This document shows, piece by piece, positions 56,630-64,000 of a DNA stretch of 64,000 bases (positions within the stretch are counted from its first letter, which is position 1; every line of letters begins with the position of its first letter). The position numbers and the translations under genes are program-made. This DNA comes from Distichodus sexfasciatus (taxonomy: Eukaryota; Chordata; Actinopteri; Characiformes; Distichodontidae). The DNA is taken from assembly GCA_032718565.1 (NCBI GenBank), contig JAVGVS010000231.1, positions 499,548 through 563,547 of the forward strand. The letters are read 5' to 3'. The notes beneath the pieces were generated by a model, which saw only the letters and a program-made list of their open reading frames with translations, had not been told where the DNA came from and did no database searches.

Positions 56630-56736
56630 TTTCTCATGAGTACCTCAGTGGTACCTTAAATGGTCTGGGATTCGAACTGGAGACCTTCTAATCACGGGGG
56701 CCAACTTCCTGTCCACTCCACTAACACCTTCCCCAA
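56630..56736 (-). mobile_element. SINE family 1 fragment
   Basis: Minus-strand body and head: CTCATGAGTACCTCAGTGGT and GGGATTCGAACTGGAGACCT (B box). Just upstream (56572-56625) is a plus-strand head piece, so two fragments meet head to head. Confidence 0.55.
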
Positions 56737-58017
56737 ACCACACCCAGCTGTTAGAGGCATTATCCTGTTTACGTATTGCAGTGTTGTAGCAACACTCCGC
56801 AAAAGGGCGATGGAGGAAAAACATCTTGCCGTATATAATATTGTGTTCCCTCCGTGTAAGCCCCCTCACTGCAGATCCTGCTGAAAGAGCTGTACTACTG
56901 TCAGACTTACAGCATGATCAACATCCTCTCTTCCTCACTGCATCCATTCATCCATCTCTCCCCACCTCCCTCCCTCCATCTTACACAGCAGTGGGGAAGC
57001 TACAGTACTATCAAACCGCAGCTCGTCCAGTTCCAAGATACCAGTGATTAACAGTGTGTGAGCTCCACCACAAGCTGCTGTTTTCATGTAGTAGTTACTA
57101 CACTACCAGCTACAGAGTAACAGCAGTAACTACATCCAAGCTGTTTCATCCAGTAATACTGAGGATTAGTGCTGCAGAACTCTGTCTTAAAGATCATTCA
57201 TTAAAACACACACGAAACATGAAGTTAACAGTAACAAGACAATCTACATTTTTACATCAGGTTATGCTGGTGTTGTGGAGGTAGAGAGTGTTGTGATGTT
57301 CAGCTGTGTAAGTTAGACTCTAGTGTGTAAGGTGTCCGTTTTGTCTTTCAGAGCCATACATTATGACAAATGCGGATTCTTGTTTTCATCTTGACCACGG
57401 TGGACTCCATCCTCCAACTCCATCACTGTGATAACAGAATTCTAAATAACAAACATAACGCTACCTCCAGAAAGTGATTTTTAAGGGGGCAGTTCAATAA
57501 CACACATAATAATTCAACTTGAGTTGAGAGGTTCTACATGTCGGTCTCAGTACATTTATGATTTACTGCCCAGTCCAGTCTCTCACAGCACAACACACAC
57601 CTGCAAAAACACCACCACACCACTGAGCTTGACAAGCCAAAGGTAGGATTTTAAATTAGCATGGAGAGCTGGATACGTGGCTGACTAAATGTCTGATCAC
57701 CTGTTACTCATCCCAGTTCTTTCTCCAAACCTGAAAAGAAGGACTAGTACTTCAAGTACTCTTGGTACAGGAAAGTTCCTCTTCCGGTTCACTCCTCTTT
57801 CTGGAAGCGCAGCCCTTAGATTTGTAGAGAAGACGTACTTAAAAACACAAGCACTAGCCCCAAAGTACCTCTGGTTCAGGAACATTCCAGTTCCTATAAG
57901 CTTGTGTTCTGGGAAGTGCAGTGTGAAAGTACCCTAATGTCTGAAATTACTCACACACTTTCAGAGTACAACCTTTCACGTTCAAAATGAATCTCACCAT
58001 AACCAGCACCAGCACCA

Positions 58018-58078
58018 GCAGTTCCTTTACTGGTCCTGGGATTCGAACCGGTGACCTATCACTATCAACTGCCCCAAC
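58018..58078 (-). mobile_element. SINE family 1, head fragment
   Basis: Minus-strand head with an intact B box complement (GGGATTCGAACCGGTGACCT) and CTATCAACTGCCCC. Confidence 0.55.
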
Positions 58079-58559
58079 AGTAGACAAAAGGACCTCCATG
58101 AAACGAGTGACAGTATCGTAGTTGCAGTGTGAATGCGCCTGTGTTCGGTACTCATGGTGGCCCTGAGCAGACAGGTCACAAATCAGCTGATCTAGAGTGG
58201 AACTGTACTGTACAAACGCAGGACAAACCACCAGCATCAGAGACAAGCTCCTGCTCTAATTTCATAAAGGAAGCTCCTGCTTCTGACTCATCCAGAACGC
58301 GGTCGGTTCTGCAGCTGGGTTCTCAGCCCGTCTCATTCGGTCCAGTACTCGACTGCTCTCCAGCTAAATAAGCTAGTGTTGTCTGAGTGACTCCTCGACT
58401 CCTGCAGCTGCCACTCGACCATCGCACACCAGGCGGAGGAGAGATGCTGCCACTAGGCCACAAGCTCAGTGACAGCACAGAAGTACTTCCAATTAATATA
58501 TTCTTTACAAAACACTGACTTTTAGCGTTTTCATTTCTAACACTGTTACAATATACGGG

Positions 58560-59077
58560 AGTTACTGGCAGACACCGCTACCAATGTTGATGAATCAGGA
58601 AGGCAGAGTTGAGCATGTAAAGACAAGATACTTTCCTCACCAAAGTTCCACTGCACGCTCAGAATTTTGGCGCAAAAATAACACCATGACATTGATAACA
58701 CAGCACCAAGTCAAGTGAGTGTGAAAGCAGAGTGGGGCGAGGGCGGAGCATTTCCAGCGTAGTGCACAACATTTTAAGAAAACGTCACTTCCTGCCCTAT
58801 GTAGTGTACCAAGTCAAATAGGGTGCGTGACACTCCATGTGCACTACCTAGTGTGTAGACAGCTGTTAAGCTACAACCCCAGCTATTTCCTGAGATGCAT
58901 ACTACAGACAGAAGGTGTGGGCTGTATAAAATCCCACCTTGGACTTTGAACATGCCTGACTCAAGCACTACCTTTCCCAAGCACAATAAATGCCTCATCA
59001 AATATCAACTGGAAATATTGGGCAAATCTAAGCATCGGCTGATTCCGATATGATTCTGATGTCATCATGCGTCACTA
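58560..59077 (+). mobile_element. hAT-type relic, TAGTGATGCACGATA family
   Basis: Copy with part of the core deleted: GACACCGCTACCAATGTTGA, CCTGCCCTATGTAGTGTACC, then a jump from TGAGATGCATACTAC to AGACAGAAGGTGTGGGCTGT. Right end GATGTCATCATGCGTCACTA mirrors the TAGTGATGCA start. Confidence 0.55.
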
Positions 59078-59630
59078 GTTACTGTAAAAAGCAGCTGATC
59101 TCCTCAGTCCCCAGACGTTTACAGGCTGTTGTTGAAGAAGAGCGGATGCCACAGTGGTAAACACGGCCTTGTTCCAACTTTTTTGAGAGGTGTTGCTGCC
59201 ATGAAATGACAAAATGTCTCAGTTTCAACATTTGATATGTTTTCTGTGTTCTGTTATGAATTAAATATACGTTCATGAACATTCTGTTTTTATTTACAAT
59301 TTGCACAATGTCCCAACTATCTGGAACTGGGCTTGTAAACAGGAACATTCATCATTTCTGTTAAGTAGGTGAATGAAAAAGGCAGGTCTAACTGAGGAGA
59401 ATAAGGGGGGGTAGTGTCAGCGCTACTCGTGTGGGGGCAGCAGCAGCTGGGGGAGGTTCTGGGTCTGTACTGTAGCTGTGAGCAGATGGAGCAGCGTCCA
59501 TTAACATGATCATACAGCACAAACCCACTCTATCCACCTTCCACACAACACGAGACAACCACAGCCTCTACTCGTCCTGCGTCTCGGGCGTATTTCTCTT
59601 TGTCGTCTCCTCACGCTCGTCCCCTCGTCC

Positions 59631-59657
59631 CCTCTCTCTCTCTCTCTCTCTCTCTCT
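59631..59657. repeat. (CT)n microsatellite
   Basis: CCTCTCTCTCTCTCTCTCTC run. Confidence 0.85.
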
Positions 59658-59794
59658 CCCGTCGTCTCCCTCGTCAGTGTGGATGGAAATCATTTCAGGC
59701 ATCGCTACTCACGGCTCTCTTATCAACACACACGCTGAAATTCTCTCCCCAGGTGAGCGCTCTGCATCTCAACACACACTCACAACGCGGCCAA

Positions 59795-60487
59795 AACACA
59801 CACACACACACACACAGACACACACACAGACAGACACACATACACACACGCTTGCACACACGCACACACACACAAAGACATATACACAGACACACACACA
59901 CACCCACACAAAGACACACACACGCTCGCACACACACACAAAGACATACACACACTCACACACACTCACACACAGACACACACACACACAAAGACATACA
60001 CACAGACACACACACACACCCACACAAAGACACACACACAGACAGACAGACACACACACCCACACACACGCTTGCACACACGCACACACACACACACACA
60101 CACAAAGACATATACACAGACACACACACACACAAAGACATACACACAGACACACACACACACAAAGACATACACACAGACACACACACACACACAAAGA
60201 CATATACACAGACACACACACACACACACACAAACACACAAAGACATACACACAGACACACACAAACACACAAAGACATACACACAGACACACACACACA
60301 CAAAGACATACACACAGACACACACACACACACAAAGACATATACACAGACACACACACACACACACACAAAGACACACACACACACACACAAAGACATA
60401 CACACAGACACACACACACACAAAGACACACACACACACACAAAGACATACACACACACACAAAGACATACACACACACGCACACAG
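59795..60487. repeat. (CA)n / AAAGACATACACACAGACAC minisatellite
   Basis: About 690 bp of CA runs with recurring AAAGACATACACACAGACAC cassettes (variants AAAGACATATACACAGACAC and AAAGACACACAC). Period is about 40-50 bp and varies. Open frames of up to 341 codons cross it on both strands and are artefacts. Confidence 0.95.
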
Positions 60488-61012
60488 TCTTGTCTTGCTC
60501 TCGTCGTGAGGACCGTTTTGACTTCCAATAAGTAAACTCAAGCAGCAGTTCCTGCAGAAATTCAGAGAATCTTCAAGAATTTCGACAAGAAGGTCAGCTG
60601 CCTTCGATTAACGCTCTCAAGACTAAGACAATGCGCTGGACGCCTGACAACATACACACACTTCCTGAAGATACTGAAGAAAAATAAAGGATAAAAAAAT
60701 GAAAACGGAGAAATGATCTCGGAGTCTGAAAAGCTGTATTCATTCTGAGTGGAAACTGCTTTGTGTTGCAACTGCACAAACATAAAATATAATATAAAAT
60801 ATATAAACCAGCAGAACAGCAGAAGTTAAACTTTACCACACAATAATCACACTCTGAGAGCAGAGGCTTTATACAGACCGGTCATAACTGTTCCTGTTGA
60901 TTGTACTTCACCAAGATGAGATTTACAATTTATGGATCTGAAAAAGAAGAGGAAAGAGAGTGTCGGGCTGCAGTCGACGTCTCCTCAATGAGCTTCACAT
61001 TTAAATGAAGAA

Positions 61013-61110
61013 AAGTGAGTGATTATTAGTCATTGTGAACACACTGCACCACAACCACACGTGAGCTCTGAATTTGACCCATCCATGAAGGAGCAGTGGT
61101 CAGCTTTCTG
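61013..61110 (-). mobile_element. SINE family 1, tail fragment
   Basis: AGTGAGTGATTATTAGTCAT through GAAGGAGCAGTGGTCAGCT; the tRNA-like head is absent. Confidence 0.55.
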
Positions 61111-61159
61111 ACAGTTTTTAGTTTCTCACATCAAACATAAAGCGGTGTTTCCTCATGAG

Positions 61160-61270
61160 TAGGGATGCACCAATACCACTTTTTAACAAACCGATACGAG
61201 TACAAGTATGTGCACGGGGGGTGGTATCAGTACCGATACCGATACCAGTATCGGTATCGGTGCATCCCTA
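61160..61270. mobile_element. 111-bp hAT-type MITE with perfect target duplication
   Basis: Ends TAGGGATGCACC and GGTGCATCCCTA are perfect inverted repeats. CTCATGAG flanks both sides (61152-61159 and 61271-61278), an exact 8-bp duplication. The interior is rich in GATACC and GGTATC words and can fold on itself. Exact flanks suggest a recent insertion. Confidence 0.9.
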
Positions 61271-61661
61271 CTCATGAGGACCTGCCCTTGCATGTGAAAA
61301 TGCCCCCCCCAGTTCCTATCAGTGGTTTGTCAGTCCCTCGCCACCCCTAAACACACACACACACATCAGCCTTCATCACATGAGTCTTGTGCCAGTCATA
61401 TAGCTGAGCTCTGTCCTTGTAAGAAGACTAACTCTGGGAAATAAAATCAGTGCACGTCTGAGGCTTCAACCTCTCTGCAAGGCTGTGACCTTTATCCGTT
61501 ATGCACCTACGTTTTCCTACTCAAATACACACATTAGCTTTAAGAAAAACTTTATAAATTAACCACATGTCCTTTCCCTGCCCTTTACGAGGATTACTTA
61601 CTGGGTTTTATAAGGTAGAAAGATCTGGAATAAAGACACAGCAGTATTTACCAAAATGACA

Positions 61662-61780
61662 GTGAGTGATTATTTGTCATTGTGAAGACGACACAGAACA
61701 CAGAACACAGTGCACCACAACCACATCAAACCCGTCCGTGAAGGAGCAGTGGGCAGCTGACATGGGTGTTTAGGGACAGT
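61662..61780 (-). mobile_element. SINE family 1, tail fragment
   Basis: GTGAGTGATTATTTGTCATT through GGAGCAGTGGGCAGCTGACA, with an internal AACACAG duplication (ACAGAACACAGAACACAG). Confidence 0.55.
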
Positions 61781-62049
61781 TCCGGCCATGAGACGAACAT
61801 TAACCATTCCACAACACCAAAGCTGTGCTCTTTTACCTGTAAAACATTTACCAAAAAGACTCTGACTCAATTAATTAAGTCAGCAAATGTTATTCGTCCA
61901 ATATTCGTACATGTGTGGTGTGGGTGAATGTCAGGCTTTATTGCCTCCAGTCAACGCAATAATTTGTAAACCATCACAGCAGCTCAGCAGAGACGCACTC
62001 GGTCGCTAAAGAGGCTCAGTGTAGATGTCAAGGTTGTGAAAGCACTGGC

Positions 62050-62205
62050 ATTTACCTCTTCCATTTTCCTAATTTCAGGTACAGTCTCCCTGCAGCAACT
62101 CGGGGTTGAGGGTCTCGCTCAGGGACACGGTGGTGGTAGTGCTGGGGGAGGGATTCAAACCCACGACCTCTTAGTCCAAAGACAAGTACCCTGACCACCA
62201 CTCGG
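62050..62205 (-). mobile_element. SINE family 2
   Basis: Minus-strand copy: CATTTACCTCTTCCATTTTC, TCTCCCTGCAGCAACTCGGG, GATTCAAACCCACGACCTCT and CTGACCACCACTCGGCCCCT. Confidence 0.55.
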
Positions 62206-62224
62206 CCCCTGACCAAGACCCTTA

Positions 62225-62357
62225 AGCAGTTGGTAGTGTAACAAATAGAGAGCAAAAGGCCATCACTTCAAGTCCCAGACTGGTGAAGGTACCACTGAGG
62301 TACTTATGAGTAAGGTACCGTCCCCATGCACTGCTCAATGACAAATAATCACTCACT
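62225..62357 (+). mobile_element. SINE family 1
   Basis: Short plus-strand copy: GCAGTTGGTAGTGTAAC, CAAGTCCCAGACTGGTGAAG, GTACCACTGAGGTACTTATG and tail ACAAATAATCACTCAC. Confidence 0.6.
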
Positions 62358-63530
62358 TAAAAGCTGCTCCAAAGCAGGAGTCAGGTGTGAGCTGTGATGA
62401 ATAAGCATGCCTTAAAATGTGCTTTAAGAATCTGAAGACTGATCCTGTCAAATATGGCACTCCATGAGAATGCGCTTTATCCCACAGTCTTTAGTCTTTG
62501 TTTCTGTGGAATTTAGACATTTCTACAAGAAAAATAACACTTTAGATTTTTGACATTTTGCTCTTTTCTCAGCTACAGAAAATTAAACATCTTTTTAGAG
62601 TAAGTAGAGCAAGCCCATGTGAATGACCTCACTGTTATACAACATCCACACACTCACTCACTCACTCACTCACTCACACACACGCCCATCAGTACATAAG
62701 GAACACACAGCAGCACTGGGGTTTCTATAAAGCCTGAAGGCCATGCTTACGAACAAACTCACATCCGCTGAGAGTTTCATTAGGCATGAGCTGGAGAATT
62801 ATTAGCCCGTTTAATTAGCTCTTCCTCCACCGCACAGATCGCAAAGGGATTCGAACTCATACAGCTACAGGTGCAGCACATGTGAAAGCAACTTGTAGCT
62901 CACACATAAAGCACATTTTCATGAGCGATGTAACCATAACAAGCCCACAGCACTGGTCCAAAATTAAAACACCGATCCAATCATCATACATATGATATCT
63001 TAATGTTGAGCAGGAGGTGTATTTTAATAAAAGATAAGATTTATTTATCGAGCTCAGGAATAAGAATGTTTTGATATTTCAGTTGATTTTGTGATTTGAT
63101 ATGGGCGTATGTGATGGTGTTAAATCAGTACACGGTGTTGTAGATATATATCAATTCCAAAAATAAACACTCAACAGACATAAAACATATAACATATATT
63201 ATAACTTATATATTCTAATATTATATCCCTCGTCACACAAGTGCAGAAAAATCAGCTCAACTTTTAATAAGCGCCACAATGCAGGAATAAAAATGTCTAC
63301 TGATACTTGATCAGCTTTTAGAGATGTGATGACTGCATGTGACGGTGTTAAATCAGCATATGACAATGTCTCATATCCATCACTTGCTCCTGAACTAGAT
63401 CAAATTTAAAACTGTATCGTAGCAGACTTTGTGATGTTAGCAAATTTAGAAATGATAACCACTGAACAGATATAATATTGTAAAGAAATGTGTAATATAA
63501 CCCTAATTTGCACTGGTTGATCCAGTACTG

Positions 63531-63637
63531 GGGCAGTTATTAGTGTAATGGTTAGGGAGTTGGCCCTGTGATTGGAAGGTAGTCGGTACAAGTCCTGGAC
63601 CAGTGAAGGTACCACTGAGGTACTTATGAGTAAGGGT
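63531..63637 (+). mobile_element. SINE family 1, 5' part
   Basis: Head GGGGCAGTTATTAGTGTAAT and body GTACCACTGAGGTACTTATG; it runs directly into the repeat starting at 63637. Confidence 0.6.
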
Positions 63638-64000
63638 TGACCGGTAATCGGGGGCAGATACTAGTCATTTTGCTGATTATCAGTATCAGTGTTTAATTTT
63701 GTCCATCCTGATATTTAGTAATTACCAGGTGCTACTGTGGCTCCACTGCCGTCTCTTCTCTCTGTGCTGTTTGCTCTCCACTCACGGCTTCATCTAATGT
63801 CCCGCCCTAAACTCTCTGATTGGCTACATGTCACACCAGTAGAAGCTAATCAACACTGGAGCCTTGTTGTCACTCACACCACACTCACACACCAGCGCAG
63901 CGTGAAGCTCCGAGAAGGAGGAGAGGAGAGAGGAGAGTTCCAGCTGAGCTTGGGGTTTGGAAAATATTTTACAGAGATTTTTAGTTTATCGTTTATCAGT
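63637..64000 (+). mobile_element. Dispersed repeat, GGTTGACCGATTAT family (partial)
   Basis: Starts AGGGTTGACCGGTAATCGGG and includes CCAGTAGAAGCTAATCAACA and AAGCTCCGAGAAGGAGGAGA, in the same order as at 7482-8025. It runs off the window end. Confidence 0.5.

Larger units (their letters stand above)
43065..64000. other. Sequence upstream of the first pcdh15 coding exon
   Basis: Either the first intron or 5' flank of pcdh15. I cannot place exon 1 or a promoter. It holds tandem arrays at 43305-43870, 45625-46020 and 59795-60487, several hAT relics and many SINE pieces. Unassigned stretches: 43880-44980 (unique, homeodomain-like TAATTA words), 45220-45620, 46020-46460, 47060-47690, 48250-48885, 49030-49600, 49840-50400, 50610-51320, 52515-53870, 55235-56625, 56740-58015, 58080-58550, 59080-59630, 60490-61010, 61280-61660, 61785-62045 and 62360-63530. 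None contains an exon I recognise. Confidence 0.6.

Noticed and set aside
59506..60535. 341- and 311-codon plus-strand frames and several minus-strand frames
   Set aside because: All cross the CA/AAAGACATACACACAG array and owe their length to it.

Overview
This is vertebrate nuclear DNA, most likely from a teleost fish. Evidence for a fish is the dense mix of tRNA-headed SINEs, non-autonomous hAT-type elements with 8-bp target duplications, a Tc1/mariner copy with long inverted repeats, L2/CR1-type LINE pieces and very long CA-based tandem arrays. There is no sign of bacterial gene organisation. Most long open frames in the window are artefacts of tandem repeats.

The one host gene I can support is the 5' end of a protocadherin-15 (pcdh15) orthologue on the minus strand. 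Four coding exons fit together without a break in frame: a signal-peptide exon (43020-42927, inside an exon that probably begins at 43064), a 15-nt microexon (22247-22233), a 66-nt exon (19320-19255) and a 161-nt exon (2069-1909). They total 336 nt, or 112 codons. Every junction has GT..AG borders, and the last exon has the same number of codons (53 plus the split one) as I recall for the mammalian protein. The encoded part is the signal peptide and most of extracellular cadherin repeat 1 (EC1), the repeat that binds cadherin-23 at the hair-cell tip link. The rest of the gene lies beyond base 1, and the promoter and noncoding exon 1 lie somewhere above 43065.

Layout: 1-1908 intron with a SINE and an LTR-like fragment; 1909-2069 EC1 exon; 2070-19254 a 17-kb intron with an (AT)n tract, SINEs, a CAC/CAT tract and a 3.1-kb CA/TCACATTCAAAC minisatellite (14190-17295); 19255-19320 exon; 19321-22232 a short intron holding a LINE nested inside a hAT element; 22233-22247 microexon; 22248-42926 a 20.7-kb intron with a CpG-rich island, a possible enhancer, a dead Tc1 copy, a disrupted L2 LINE and several hAT elements; 42927-43064 first coding exon; 43065-64000 upstream sequence with more SINEs, hAT relics and three large tandem arrays.

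The most interesting signals are in how this gene may be spliced. The EC1 exon sits between a (UG)n tract touching its acceptor and a (CA)-rich tract just after its donor, which are complementary in the pre-mRNA. The start codon is preceded by a (GTGA)n tract that is a row of perfect donor-like GTGAGT words. An in-frame 15-nt exon lies between introns of 2.9 and 20.7 kb. No unknown multi-gene system was found.
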